Assembly (NCBI RefSeq): GCF_900100355.1
Contig: NZ_FNFH01000001.1
Location: forward strand, 634,963 to 698,962
DNA from: Microbulbifer yueqingensis
Lineage (GTDB): Bacteria > Pseudomonadota > Gammaproteobacteria > Pseudomonadales > Cellvibrionaceae
Length of the DNA: 64,000 bases
Direction: 5' to 3'
Shown: piece by piece, positions 26,919 through 35,334 of the stretch
How the letters are laid out: every line of letters starts with the position of its first letter
How positions within the stretch are numbered: the stretch's first letter is position 1
Position numbers and translations under genes: made by a program
Notes under the pieces: model-generated
What the model was told of the DNA's origin: nothing
Database searches by the model: none
What the model saw: only the letters and a program-made list of their open reading frames with translations

Positions 26919-27031
26919 ACCGGTTCAGGCCAGCCCGTACCCCCGGGGGCGAGCTTCCGCATAACTGATGTCATGCAGGCCATCCATAAAGGAAGAAGGA
27001 ACAGGGCCAGGATGAGACAGGAGAACAGATT

Positions 27032-27733
27032 TTGACCAGCGGCAGACTTCGACTGTTCGGCGGGCCGGCCGGGCGCGTAACCCTGGTGATGACCGCGCTG
27101 GTGGCCGCCTGCCTGTGGTTTGTGCTGGATAGCAGCCGCCAGCACCTGCAGGGGCGCGCCCTGGCCGCAGCGCAGGATAGTGCCGCTACCCTGACGCTGG
27201 CGCTGCAGCCGGTGCTTGCGGAAGACAACCTGCTCGGCGCGGAAACGCTCATCACTGCGATGATGCAGACCGGCAATTTCGGTGGAATTGCCCTGTACAG
27301 CGCGGATGGGGAAATACTGCTGGAGCAATCGCGGCGGGAAGTACAATTCGGGATTAATGGAATACCGGGCTGGTTCCGGCAGCTGTTCCCGCTGGAACCG
27401 CCGGTTGCCCAGGCACAGGTGAGCCGCGGCTGGGAGCTGGCCGATACCCTGCGGGTTACGGCGGATACCACACCCGCCTACCGACAGCTGTGGCAGCTGG
27501 CCCGGAGCATACTGGGGCTGGGACTGGTTGCGCTGGTATTGGTGTATGCGCTGCTGTGGCAGTGGGCGCACAGGGCACGCCGGCAAGTGGCTGCCCTGGC
27601 TGGGCAGCCCGGGCGGGCAGCGCCCCCGTCGCAGGAGCCACTCGTCTACCCCGCCTCGGGCTCTTTTACGCCAAAGGACAGGAAACCTCAGCGCGGCAAG
27701 GAGAAACGGGAAATTACCGAGCCGGTGGACTGA
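27032..27733 (+). CDS. LapD/MoxY N-terminal-domain membrane protein without GGDEF-EAL domains
   Basis: 233 aa. The start is a TTG at 27032 with AGGAG eight bases upstream. Two membrane helices (about residues 16-33, VTLVMTALVAACLWFVLD, and about 156-177, ILGLGLVALVLVYALLW) frame a periplasmic domain. That domain resembles the LapG-binding output domain of LapD (AAATLTLALQPVLAEDNLLGAETLITAMMQTGNFGGIALYSADGEIL then GIPGWFRQLFPLEPP). After the second helix there are only ~55 basic, proline-rich residues before the stop. There is no HAMP, GGDEF or EAL domain, and no remnant of them appears downstream. It probably binds the neighbouring LapG but cannot sense c-di-GMP by itself. It may be a decoy or rely on another protein. 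Confidence 0.78.
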   Translation: MTSGRLRLFGGPAGRVTLVMTALVAACLWFVLDSSRQHLQGRALAAAQDSAATLTLALQPVLAEDNLLGAETLITAMMQTGNFGGIALYSADGEILLEQSRREVQFGINGIPGWFRQLFPLEPPVAQAQVSRGWELADTLRVTADTTPAYRQLWQLARSILGLGLVALVLVYALLWQWAHRARRQVAALAGQPGRAAPPSQEPLVYPASGSFTPKDRKPQRGKEKREITEPVD

Positions 27734-27936
27734 GCATACCTGTCCAACCTGCCAAGCTTTCACGCTGGCGGGCTTTCACATAAGGGGTGCATGCCTGGCT
27801 GCAACCGTTCATCGCAAAATTGGCCCGGGAAATGCGAAGCAGCACGTTGAGCAGCCTTCCCATTTGCGCTAGGGGCTGTACAATCCCGTGACTGGAACTA
27901 AAAACTTCCGCACAAAAATATTGGGGAATATTAAGA

Positions 27937-28383
27937 ATGAAGAAGACCATTTGGGGGATGGCACTGGGTACGGCCGTACTCAGTTCTGCGGCGCTGGCCG
28001 ATGTAAAAGAATATATCCAGGCCGGCTACACCATGGACCAGGTGCTGGACTACGCGATCGAGCGCGACGGCATGAAGCTGGACAAGGCCATGATGAAGGC
28101 GCTGGACGAAGCTCCGCAGCAGGCTGATGCCATCATCGCCGCGGCCGTGGCTATTGACCCGGACCGCGCACAGGAGCTGATCGACATGGCCGCAGCGGCC
28201 GGCGTTGACCCGGAGCAGGCGTTCACCGCTGCGCTGGTTGGCGGTGCCGACCCGTCTACGATTTCCAAGCCGACTGCGGCCGGTTCTTCGCTGGCAGCCA
28301 GACGAGGCGCCCCTGAGAACCTGCCGGCTCCGCCGTGGAGCAATGCCGGTGGTGTGGGTAACGGCCCTGCCTCTGACAATTAA
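27937..28383 (+). CDS. Small secreted protein of unknown function
   Basis: 148 aa. A signal peptide MKKTIWGMALGTAVLSSAALA precedes a helical, alanine-rich body (VKEYIQAGYTMDQVLDYAI, DKAMMKALDEAPQQADAIIAAAVAIDPDRAQELIDMAAAAG). A flexible tail rich in Gly, Pro and Ala follows (AARRGAPENLPAPPWSNAGG). There is no cysteine and no lipobox. The gene has a purine-rich region (GGGGAATATTAAGA) before the ATG and its own terminator at 28402-28427. I do not recognise a family. Its position after lapG and the LapD-like gene, and before a polysaccharide ligase-like gene, suggests an envelope or biofilm role, but that is only context. Confidence 0.75.
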   Translation: MKKTIWGMALGTAVLSSAALADVKEYIQAGYTMDQVLDYAIERDGMKLDKAMMKALDEAPQQADAIIAAAVAIDPDRAQELIDMAAAAGVDPEQAFTAALVGGADPSTISKPTAAGSSLAARRGAPENLPAPPWSNAGGVGNGPASDN

Positions 28384-28401
28384 TCCAGTCACCTGGAATA
28401 G

Positions 28402-28427
28402 AAAAGGCCCGCTAGGGCCTTTTTTTA
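28402..28427 (+). terminator. Intrinsic terminator
   Basis: AAGGCCC-GCTA-GGGCCTT stem-loop followed by a T7 tract, 18 bases after the stop of the small secreted protein. Confidence 0.92.
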
Positions 28428-28509
28428 TGGGTGGGGGTTCGGTCTCTAGGGCCCTGAGATGCCGAGCGATGTACGTCCCGCCTGCGGAGCTGGAGAGCTT
28501 TGGGGGTTT

Positions 28510-28553
28510 CTGGATCCCGGCCTGCGCCGGTGTGCCGGCCCAGCGGGATGACG
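28510..28553. repeat. Family-3 palindromic repeat
   Basis: CTGGATCCCGGCCTGCGCCGG followed by TGTGCCGGCCCAGCGGGATGACG. The two outer arms match the composite elements at 3818 and 12131 in reverse orientation. Confidence 0.7.
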
Positions 28554-28606
28554 CCGGATGAGGAGCTGTTAGTGGCAGGCCATACTCGGCCCGATTGGCA
28601 TTGGCT

Positions 28607-28668
28607 GTAGGAGCCTGCCTTGCAGGCGAATCAGGGTTGGGGTGTTCGCCTGCAAGCAGGCTCCTACG
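28607..28668. repeat. REP-like family-2 inverted pair
   Basis: GTAGGAGCCTGCCTTGCAGGCGAA at 28607-28630 and its reverse TTCGCCTGCAAGCAGGCTCCTAC at 28645-28667. This head-to-head arrangement resembles the paired REPs (BIMEs) of Pseudomonas and enterics. Confidence 0.82.
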
Positions 28669-28791
28669 GGAGAGCGTGGAGCTGTTCGGTCACGGGTGGG
28701 CGGTGTAAGTGGTTACCGACCCCGGTACAATGGATGCTTTACGCCGGTATGGATACCGCGATAACAAGAACCTGAAGAACCACGTTTTTCC

Positions 28792-30261
28792 ATGCCTGAA
28801 TTGAGTCCCGGTATTGCGCGCCTGGAGCGCGGCCTTTTCTATGCCCTGCTGGCGCTGCTGTTCTGGCTGCCCATTCCGCTGGGTTCGCACCGGCCCTGGG
28901 CCTGGGCATTAATGGAGGTGTGGGTGTTTGTAATGCTGGCCGGGTGGCTGGTGGTGAATACCCACTCACCGCGCATGGCCCGGCTGCGGCCCTACCTGCC
29001 ACTGCTGTTGATATTTGGCGTGTTCCAGCTGTGGGTGGCCTTCCAGCTGTTGCCACTGCCCATGGGCCTCCTGGAAGCCCTGTCCCCGGCGAAGGCCGGC
29101 CACTGGCTGGCGACGGATCCGGGCGCGGCCAGCGCCACCCTGTCGCTGGATCCGAACCAGACCCATATCGGCCTGCTGAAGGGCCTGGCCTACTGCGGCA
29201 TTTTGTTCCTGGTGCTGGCACTGGTGGATTCCCCCGCGCGGCTGAAAACCCTTGCACTCACAATTGTGCTGGCCGGTACCTTCCAGGCGTTTTACGGCGT
29301 TCTCATGGCCCTGTCCGGGTCTGACAAGAGCTGGGTGCTGGGGATGCCAAACAGCTACGGTAAGGCCGCCGTTGGCGGTTTTGTCTATAAGAACCATTTC
29401 GGCAATTTCCTGGTGCTGTGCCTGAGCCTGGGCACCGGCCTGCTGATTGCAGGGCTGGGGAAGTGGCGGCACACCTCGGTGCGGGAGTTCCTGCGCAGCT
29501 TCCTGGCCACCATGCTGAGCGGCAAGGCGGTGGTGCGGCTGTGCCTGGCGATGATGGTGATCGGGCTGGTGATGAGTCACTCGCGCATGGCCAACACCGC
29601 CTTTTTTGCCAGCCTGTCGGTCACCGGTGTGCTGGGGCTGCTGCTGATCCGCAAGAAGAGCCGCAGCCTCACGGTGCTGCTGGCCAGCATGCTGGTGATT
29701 GATCTTTTCATTGTGGGGAGCTGGTTCGGTGTGGACAAGCTGCGCGACCGCATCGAGAACAGCAGCTTCGCCCAGGAGACCCGTGACGAGGTGAACCAGT
29801 ACGGGACGGCACTGGTGGAACAGTATCCGTTCACGGGTACCGGTGGCGGCAGTTTCTATTCCTCTTTCCCGAGTGTGAAGGGACCGGGCATCAATACCTT
29901 TTACGACTTGGCCCACAACGATTACCTTCAGTTCGCCATCGAGTTCGGCCTGCCGGCGACGCTGCTGCTGGGTGTGGTGGTGCTGTGGAGCCTGGTGCTG
30001 GCCCTGCAGGCGCTGCGCCGGCGGCGCCAACCGCTGATGCAGGGGATGGCGTTTGCGGCGGTGATGGCGATTGTGGCGGAGCTGGTGATGCTGTTGACCG
30101 ATTTCCACCTGCAGGCGCCAGCCACGGCGGTTTATTTTATGTTGTGCCTGGGGCTGGCGTGGATGGCGCGGTATATGAAAGTGGAAGATGGGGAGCGGGT
30201 GCCGGGGGTGCCGCGGCCAGCGGCCGCTCCTACGGGAGGGGTTTCAAATTTTACGACGTAG
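28792..30261 (+). CDS. O-antigen ligase/polymerase-family membrane protein
   Basis: 489 aa, about 12 hydrophobic segments starting with LFYALLALLFWLPIPLGS. It carries the Wzy/WaaL-domain landmarks: VYKNHFGNFLVLCLSLG, VMSHSRMANTAFFASL before a periplasmic loop, GTGGGSFYSSFPSVKGPGINTFYDLAHNDYLQFAIEFGLPATLLL with the typical AHND-Y-L-Q motif. It could be a second polymerase, a ligase that attaches glycans to lipid A core, or a protein glycan ligase. It is GC-rich, unlike the AT-rich wzy, so it belongs to the ancestral chromosome. It stands alone between repeats and the galU terminator. Confidence 0.85.
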   Translation: MPELSPGIARLERGLFYALLALLFWLPIPLGSHRPWAWALMEVWVFVMLAGWLVVNTHSPRMARLRPYLPLLLIFGVFQLWVAFQLLPLPMGLLEALSPAKAGHWLATDPGAASATLSLDPNQTHIGLLKGLAYCGILFLVLALVDSPARLKTLALTIVLAGTFQAFYGVLMALSGSDKSWVLGMPNSYGKAAVGGFVYKNHFGNFLVLCLSLGTGLLIAGLGKWRHTSVREFLRSFLATMLSGKAVVRLCLAMMVIGLVMSHSRMANTAFFASLSVTGVLGLLLIRKKSRSLTVLLASMLVIDLFIVGSWFGVDKLRDRIENSSFAQETRDEVNQYGTALVEQYPFTGTGGGSFYSSFPSVKGPGINTFYDLAHNDYLQFAIEFGLPATLLLGVVVLWSLVLALQALRRRRQPLMQGMAFAAVMAIVAELVMLLTDFHLQAPATAVYFMLCLGLAWMARYMKVEDGERVPGVPRPAAAPTGGVSNFTT

Positions 30262-30420
30262 GGTGATTTGCGTTGCGGCTCGATAGCGCGGGGTTTGGTG
30301 TAACGCTGGTGGTTCGGGGGTTTCGCGGCCATGGGCCGCTCCTACAGGAAGGGCTCCCGGTTTTACAGGAAGGGTTCCAGGTTTAATGGCGCGATAATCG
30401 CGGCCAGCGGCCGCTCCTAC
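30212..30420. repeat. Three REP-like family-1 elements in series
   Basis: Reverse-form copies GCGGCCAGCGGCCGCTCCTAC at 30212-30233, TCGCGGCCATGGGCCGCTCCTAC at 30323-30345 and ATCGCGGCCAGCGGCCGCTCCTAC at 30397-30420. The first one lies inside the 3' end of the ligase-like gene and codes for its last residues (RPAAAPT), so the repeat has extended or replaced the original C-terminus. Confidence 0.78.
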
Positions 30421-30444
30421 GGGGTGTTGATCATTAGCGCACAT

Positions 30445-30475
30445 AAAAAAAGCCCCGCGGTGCGGGGCTTTTTTG
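30445..30475. terminator. Bidirectional intrinsic terminator
   Basis: AAAAAAAGCCCCGC-GGT-GCGGGGCTTTTTT. The A tract on one side and the T tract on the other let it serve both the plus-strand ligase-like gene and the minus-strand galU, which converge here. Confidence 0.93.
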
Positions 30476-30492
30476 TTGCCGGCGGTGTTTTG

Positions 30493-31407
30493 TTAGGCCG
30501 CCACTTCTTCTTTCTTCACTGCCAGGCTGGCGGCGAAGGCGGCCAGGTCTTCGCCCAGCTGCGGGTGCTGCAGGCCGTAGACCAGCTGGGCCTTCATGTA
30601 GCCCAGCTTGTTGCCGCAGTCGTGGCTGCAGCCGACGATGCGGTAGGCGTCTACCGGCTGGCGCTTCAGCAGTTCGTCGATGGCGTCGGTAAGCTGGATC
30701 TCGCCGCCGGCGCCGGGCGCGGTGCTTTCCAGCAGGCCCCAGATTTCCGCCGGCAGCACGTAGCGGCCCACCACGGACATGTTCGAGGGCGCGGCGTCGA
30801 CATCGGGCTTTTCCACCATGCCGTCAATCTTCGCGGTACCGCCCTCGTGCAGCTTGGCGCCGAGGCAGTCCACCACGCCGTACTTGCTCACCTCTTCCCA
30901 GGCTACCGCCTCCACCATAATCTGGCTGTGGCCGGTCTGCTCGAAATTCTTCACCATGGCGGCCAGGTTGTGGGTGGTCAGGTCCGACTGGAACTCATCC
31001 ACCAGCACGTCCGGCAGCAGCACTGCGAAGGGCTTGTCGCCCACTACCGGGCGCGCGCAGGCGATGGCATGTCCCAGTCCCTTGGCCTGGGCCTGGCGCA
31101 CGGAGATGACGGTAACGTCTTCCGGCACGATGGAGCGCACATCGTCCAGGATCTGGCGCTTGAGGCGGTTTTCCAGCTGGGCCTCCAGCTCGAAGGAGGT
31201 GTCGAAATGGTTGGCGATGGCATTTTTGCTGGCGTGGGTGACCAGCACGATTTCCTTGATGCCGGCTTTTACGGCTTCATTGACCACGTACTGGATCAGC
31301 GGCTTGTCGACGATCGGCAGCATCTCTTTCGGGATTGCCTTGGTGGCGGGCAACATGCGCGTGCCCAGACCCGCCACCGGAATGACGGCCTTTTCCACTT
31401 TGTTCAT
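30493..31407 (-). CDS. galU: UTP--glucose-1-phosphate uridylyltransferase
   Basis: 304 aa from the ATG at 31407 ([30 protein letters not shown]), which has GAGGA eight bases upstream. The frame runs further to 31449 but without support. Conserved pieces include the nucleotide-binding loop [53 protein letters not shown] and GMVEKPD. It makes UDP-glucose from UTP and glucose-1-phosphate, the precursor for the WcaJ-like initiating step and, through galE, for UDP-galactose. It is a single gene ending at a shared terminator. Confidence 0.95.
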   Translation of the reverse strand: MNKVEKAVIPVAGLGTRMLPATKAIPKEMLPIVDKPLIQYVVNEAVKAGIKEIVLVTHASKNAIANHFDTSFELEAQLENRLKRQILDDVRSIVPEDVTVISVRQAQAKGLGHAIACARPVVGDKPFAVLLPDVLVDEFQSDLTTHNLAAMVKNFEQTGHSQIMVEAVAWEEVSKYGVVDCLGAKLHEGGTAKIDGMVEKPDVDAAPSNMSVVGRYVLPAEIWGLLESTAPGAGGEIQLTDAIDELLKRQPVDAYRIVGCSHDCGNKLGYMKAQLVYGLQHPQLGEDLAAFAASLAVKKEEVAA

Positions 31408-32388
31408 TCTTGTTGTCCTCAGAATTCTTGGTACACCTATTCCGTGCAAGATCCGGGCTAACCCGTCCGTCCCACAGGAAATTCCCCATTGCAGAGGGGC
31501 CTATGCTCTTTGGCCTCAATTATTGCAGCGATGGCCGGGCTTTCCCATGCCTCCCTGGCGAGCCAGGCGCTCTCTTTCACCCGCTGGCCTGGTCGCTGTA
31601 ATCGCACCGACAGCAGGACCCTGGAAGGCCCCGATACGCACCAGTGGCCATGACACCAGGTCAATGAGAGGGTCGGCAATATCCCGGCCGGGTGTCCGCC
31701 GCCGGGGCGAAAGCCCCGAAGAAGTGCATCCCCCATGATTAGCCACCGCCCCGACCAGCCAGCGCCTGCGGAATCATCCCCAAATGACCCGTCAGGCGCT
31801 GATTAGTGCTGTACCGGAGCGGTGGCTTTCCCCAATATGCGGCATCAGTTGTGCCGCGATTCCCCTGTGTGTTGTTCTTGCTTCTTAGTCGGGATGCCAG
31901 AGTATTCGATTGGCTCGAGGCCTCCCGCTGACATCCAATGTTACCTGTCTCAGCCGCCCCAGACAGCCTTAACCGATTACATTCCATTACAGCAACCGAC
32001 ACCAGTAACCCGGTGATGGCCCCCGGAATAAAAGCCCGCATATGCTGCGGACAATGCAACCTGGTTCACATTAAGAATGAGAATTATGCCACTCTTGAGA
32101 CGCCTGTTCCATCATTTGGTCGAACATGCTCCGGCTAAAACTTGATCGGAAAGCACAAAGTGCTGGTAAGGTCGGCAACTATGAAAACTTAATCCTGAAA
32201 AGCCGCTGGGTGAACGTATTGGGGAGTACGAAGTTGCCGGGGCGGGAAGAATTTTTACCGAGAGTGCACCTGCTCACCGACAGGCCCTGGCAGGGAGCCG
32301 GCCGGCGCCCGGCGGAAGGAACAGGAAGTGGCGCCCCTTACCCTAGCGCCTCAGCAGGCGAGACAGACCGGGGAGCGCCGAACACTTG
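31408..32388. other. Long intergenic region between galE and galU, nothing recognised
   Basis: About 980 bp with no convincing gene on either strand. The open frames here are short, lack ribosome binding sites and show no protein-like pattern. It is neither repeat-rich nor strongly AT-rich. It could be decayed coding sequence or hold a non-coding RNA, but I see no terminator or clear secondary structure to support one. Confidence 0.5.
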
Positions 32389-33447
32389 CTAGGCCGGCTC
32401 GCTCTCAAGCTGCCCCTCTTCGGCAGCTGAGCGATATCCGTCTGGGTTGCGGCTCTGCCAGCGCCAGGTATCGACCATCATCTCCGCAAGCCCCAGCTCG
32501 GCTTTCCACCCCAGGATCCGCTCGGACTTGGAGGCATCTGCCCAGAAAGCCGGAAGGTCACCGGGACGACGCGGGGCAATGCGGAAGGGGATCTCCACGC
32601 CGGCTGCGTCTTCGAAGGCACGGATAATCTCCAGCACCGACGAGGCCCGTCCGGTACCCAGGTTGAAAGCTTCCGCGCCCGTATTATTCGCCACCCAATC
32701 GAGGGCCCGTACGTGCCCCTTGGCGAGATCTACAACATGCAGGTAGTCCCGGCGGCAGGTACCGTCGGGCGTCGGGTAATCATCGCCGAATACCGAAAGC
32801 TCGGGACGCTTGCCCACCGCAACCTGCGCGATATAAGGCAACAGGTTATTGGGAATACCGCGAGGGTCTTCACCGATCAGGCCGGAAGGATGAGCCCCAA
32901 CCGGGTTGAAATAGCGTAGCAGCGCGACAGAAAGTCCCGCATCGGCTCTGGCGGCGTCGATGAGGATTTGCTCCACCATCCACTTGCTGGTGCCATAGGG
33001 GTTGCTGGTATTTCCAGTCTGGAGGGTTTCCACATAGGGAACCGGGGCGTCGGTCCCGTATACGGTTGCCGATGAGCTGAACACCAGCTGCTTTACCGAA
33101 GCACTGCGCATGGCCTCGAGCAAAACCAGTGTGCCCGCCACATTATTGCGGTAATACTCGAGCGGCTTTTCCGAAGACTCACCCACCGCCTTCAGGCCGG
33201 CAAAGTGAATGACTGAACTGATATTGTTATCTTTGAAAACCTGGTCGAGCAGGACCCTGTCCCCGACATCCCCCTGATAAAAGCGTACCGGCTTACCGGT
33301 GATCTCAGAGACCCTGGAAAGCGCGACCTCCGAGCTATTACAGAGGTTGTCGATAACCACTACATCCCTTGAGGAGTTACACAGTTCCACAAGAGCGTGG
33401 GAACCAATGTAACCTGCCCCCCCGGTTACCAATACTTGTTCACGCAT
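32389..33447 (-). CDS. galE: UDP-glucose 4-epimerase
   Basis: 352 aa from the ATG at 33447 (MREQVLVTGGAGYIGSHALVEL), with GGAAGG just upstream. The frame is open to 33483 without support. It has a Rossmann loop TGGAGYIGSH, VIHFAGLKAVGESSEKPLEYY, catalytic Ser/Tyr in VFSSSATVYG and NPYGTSKWMVEQIL, RYFNPVGAHPSGLIGEDPRGIPNNLLPY and the GTGRASSVLE segment. It interconverts UDP-glucose and UDP-galactose with tightly bound NAD. The C-terminus (ESEPA) is slightly longer than in E. coli GalE (338 aa). Together with galU it supplies sugar donors for the polysaccharide. Confidence 0.95.
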   Translation of the reverse strand: MREQVLVTGGAGYIGSHALVELCNSSRDVVVIDNLCNSSEVALSRVSEITGKPVRFYQGDVGDRVLLDQVFKDNNISSVIHFAGLKAVGESSEKPLEYYRNNVAGTLVLLEAMRSASVKQLVFSSSATVYGTDAPVPYVETLQTGNTSNPYGTSKWMVEQILIDAARADAGLSVALLRYFNPVGAHPSGLIGEDPRGIPNNLLPYIAQVAVGKRPELSVFGDDYPTPDGTCRRDYLHVVDLAKGHVRALDWVANNTGAEAFNLGTGRASSVLEIIRAFEDAAGVEIPFRIAPRRPGDLPAFWADASKSERILGWKAELGLAEMMVDTWRWQSRNPDGYRSAAEEGQLESEPA

Positions 33448-33880
33448 GACTGACCTTCCAGATATCCCCATTGGCATCGCCAAAAAACAAAAGGGTGAGA
33501 AGACGAGCCGCGCAGCGGCTCCTGAACTCCAGTCACCGTTGCTGAAAAACGTTCTCTCACTGCCCCAGGCTCACTACAGGCCCCAAAACCCTGCAGTTAC
33601 GGACGCGGTATGATGCCATATTTGAGCGCGGGGGACTCCAATTGTCGGCTCGCAGAGTGACTCATCGGTTTAGCGGTGGTCACTATGGAAGGGAGCTTGT
33701 TGGCGGGGAGCTTGGCCCCAGGCCACGATCGATAGCGAGTCCCTTCCCTCCCGCAAGCCCCGCGATCAGGTACGAACATGGCCCGCAAGGTCACCGGGAC
33801 AATCCAGGCTTCCCTCGTTACGCCCGGGTTTGGGCGCCCCCCGAACGGCCAATACTGCGGACCACCAGGGTTACGGTGCC
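33448..33880. other. Intergenic region upstream of galE
   Basis: About 430 bp between the end of the small membrane-protein gene and the galE start. A 108-codon open frame on the minus strand lacks a ribosome binding site and protein-like composition. I call nothing here. Confidence 0.5.
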
Positions 33881-34189
33881 TCAGGTGGCCGAGGTGAACA
33901 GCCCAATACCAAATAACATGCACACGAATACGGTAACCAAGGTAAAGGTATCCATTCTGGCCTCGTAGCTTCTCGCCTTCCTGGATACCTGTGACACGAG
34001 CACAAATAAGCCCGGGATTACCAATGCGCCGAAAAAAACCTGGACGAGCGTGTAATTGAGGTTGCCACCTGATCGCGGGAACCAGAACAACGCTAGCACC
34101 GATATGTTCACAAAGAACAGCAACCAGAAGACCACAACTTTAGCAGCGGCCGGCGCGGCGGCTTTCTGCGGAATAGTTTCCTCGCTCAT
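33881..34189 (-). CDS. Small membrane protein of unknown function
   Basis: 102 aa with three hydrophobic segments: about 19-39 (VVVFWLLFFVNISVLALFWF), about 47-66 (YTLVQVFFGALVIPGLFVLVS) and about 82-100 (FTLVTVFVCMLFGIGLFTS). The start ATG overlaps the stop of the upstream secreted-protein gene by 4 bp, so they form a translationally coupled pair. I do not recognise the family. The pair probably works together at the envelope. Confidence 0.65.
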   Translation of the reverse strand: MSEETIPQKAAAPAAAKVVVFWLLFFVNISVLALFWFPRSGGNLNYTLVQVFFGALVIPGLFVLVSQVSRKARSYEARMDTFTLVTVFVCMLFGIGLFTSAT

Positions 34190-34734
34190 GGTTCACCTGC
34201 TCCTTCCTCTGGTGGCCAGATTTGCCGGGTAGTGGTTTTCTTGACGCTGGATGGTGGGCCCATACACATCAAGTCACTGAACTTTCGATTGCGTGCATAC
34301 GCCTTGATCAAACCCAGGCAGGTATTGTTGGCGTTGGTCGTATCGAGACCATACAGCACACTGAAGAATTTGTGGGTTTCATTGGTCAGTTCAAGCTTCC
34401 TGGAGACATAGTAAGCATCCTTCAAACCGACGCCGGTTGTGATTGCACCAAACTCCGCCGGCAACTCCGTACGACAGTCTTGCCGACCCGGACGGACCGT
34501 AACCTCTGCATCGCTTTCTTTGAGCCTATCTGCATAGCCCTCTTTTATGCCAGCCAACAAGTCTTCACACATCTTTCGGTCGCCATCCACGATAACTATC
34601 TCAACCGTCCGTACACTGCCCGCGGCCCCGGTTATAGTGAATTCAAACAATGCGTAAAGAGGATCCGCAGACACCCCGCGGGATGCCGCCGGGATAACCA
34701 GCAGCAGCCACATGAAAAGATTCTTTAACTTCAA
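34186..34734 (-). CDS. Secreted cysteine-containing protein of unknown function
   Basis: 182 aa from a TTG at 34734 preceded by GGGGG. A signal peptide (NLFMWLLLVIPAASRGVSA) leads into a mature domain with four cysteines (KMCEDLL, RQDCRTE, NNTCLGL, DLMCMGP), which suggests two disulfides in the periplasm. The C-terminus is basic then acidic (KKTTTRQIWPPEEGAGEP). It precedes and overlaps the small membrane protein by 4 bp. No known domain is recognised. Confidence 0.65.
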   Translation of the reverse strand: MKLKNLFMWLLLVIPAASRGVSADPLYALFEFTITGAAGSVRTVEIVIVDGDRKMCEDLLAGIKEGYADRLKESDAEVTVRPGRQDCRTELPAEFGAITTGVGLKDAYYVSRKLELTNETHKFFSVLYGLDTTNANNTCLGLIKAYARNRKFSDLMCMGPPSSVKKTTTRQIWPPEEGAGEP

Positions 34735-34877
34735 ATCAGCCCCCGAAATTTCTATTTTTTATAGCTCGCCTAGCGCCGACACAATGTTGCACTAAAACGA
34801 AAGGCTATAGGAAATATTTCCTCAGGCCAAATGAATATGGAGGCGGGGCTTTAAGCTCACCGCACTGCCTCCAACTA

Positions 34878-34908
34878 CAAAAAGGCCGCATCCTTTCGGA
34901 TGCGGCCT
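34878..34908 (-). terminator. Intrinsic terminator of distal rtT-like unit
   Basis: On the minus strand, AGGCCGCATCC-GAAA-GGATGCGGCCT followed by TTTTTG. The 11 bp stem is identical to that at 35097-35126, with the loop in opposite sense. Confidence 0.88.
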
Positions 34909-35096
34909 GGTGGCTCGCCTGATGTTTGGTGCCTGCTGCTCGCTCAGCCTAGCGCGATGATTCTCGGGCTGCGCCCGCTCACCCCTCCGGGGTCGCTGGT
35001 GCGCCAGCCCGACCTCCGGGCGCTCTGCGGCAGCGCCAAGGCGGTGCCTTGTGAACCGGAGCTAAACCTCAATCACGTTACGTTTCTTCCAAATAC

Positions 35097-35126
35097 AAAA
35101 AGGCCGCATCCGAAAGGATGCGGCCT
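35097..35126 (-). terminator. Intrinsic terminator of proximal rtT-like unit
   Basis: Minus-strand AGGCCGCATCC-TTTC-GGATGCGGCCT followed by TTTTG. The U tract is short but the stem is strong. Confidence 0.85.
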
Positions 35127-35295
35127 CTAGCTCGAGTAAACATTGGTGCCTGCTGCGAGTCCTGCCTAGCGGGATGATTCGCGGGCTGCGCCCGCTCACC
35201 CCTTCGGGGTCGCCCTTATGGGCGCTCTGCGCCACCGCTTTGCGGTGGCTTGTGAACCGGGGCTATGCCTCGATTTCGCAGTGAATCAGCCAAAC

Positions 35296-35332
35296 AAAAA
35301 AACCCCGCACCTTGCGGTGCGGGGTTTTTTTG
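35296..35332. terminator. Intrinsic terminator of tRNA-Ala
   Basis: AAAAAAACCCCGCACC-TTGC-GGTGCGGGGTTTTTTTG, ten-pair stem with A and T tracts on both sides. It begins three bases after the CCA end of the tRNA on the minus strand. Confidence 0.93.
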
Positions 35333-35334
35333 TT

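Larger units (their letters stand above)
28384..28791. other. Intergenic region with terminator and two repeat families
   Basis: Contains the terminator at 28402-28427, a family-3 palindrome at 28510-28553 and a family-2 inverted pair at 28607-28668. No gene is supported. Promoter elements for the downstream ligase-like gene are not obvious. Confidence 0.6.
34878..35294 (-). repeat. Two tandem rtT-like units after tRNA-Ala
   Basis: Unit B spans 34878-35095 (218 bp) and unit A 35096-35294 (199 bp). Each has, in plus-strand order, CAAAAAGGCCGCATCC hairpin, a TTTGGTGCC or ATTGGTGCC segment, CCTGCTGC, GCCTAGCG.GATGATTC, CGGGCTGCGCCCGCTCACCCC, GGGCGCTCTGCG and TTGTGAACCGG. On the minus strand, unit A contains ATCCCGCTAGGC, the same 12 bases as in the T-arm/acceptor end of the adjacent tRNA-Ala, followed later by GCACCA. 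So each unit carries a degenerate copy of the tRNA 3' end plus a terminator. Confidence 0.8.
34735..35334. other. tRNA-Ala downstream tail: tandem units and terminators, no protein gene
   Basis: This region lies downstream of tRNA-Ala (minus strand). It consists of a terminator next to the tRNA and two related ~200-218 bp units, each ending in its own terminator hairpin. The last ~145 bp (34735-34877) hold no recognised feature. Confidence 0.7.

Noticed and set aside
31408..32388. Several short frames between galU and galE
   Set aside because: None has a plausible start, protein-like composition or motif; left as an empty gap.
33597..33923. A 108-codon minus-strand frame near galE
   Set aside because: No ribosome binding site, Arg/Pro/Trp-rich composition and overlap with the small membrane protein end.
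34878..35294. Additional tRNA genes after tRNA-Ala
   Set aside because: Only a 12-base match to the 3' arm and a CCA-like end are present; no anticodon or D arm can be folded. Described instead as an rtT-like repeat.
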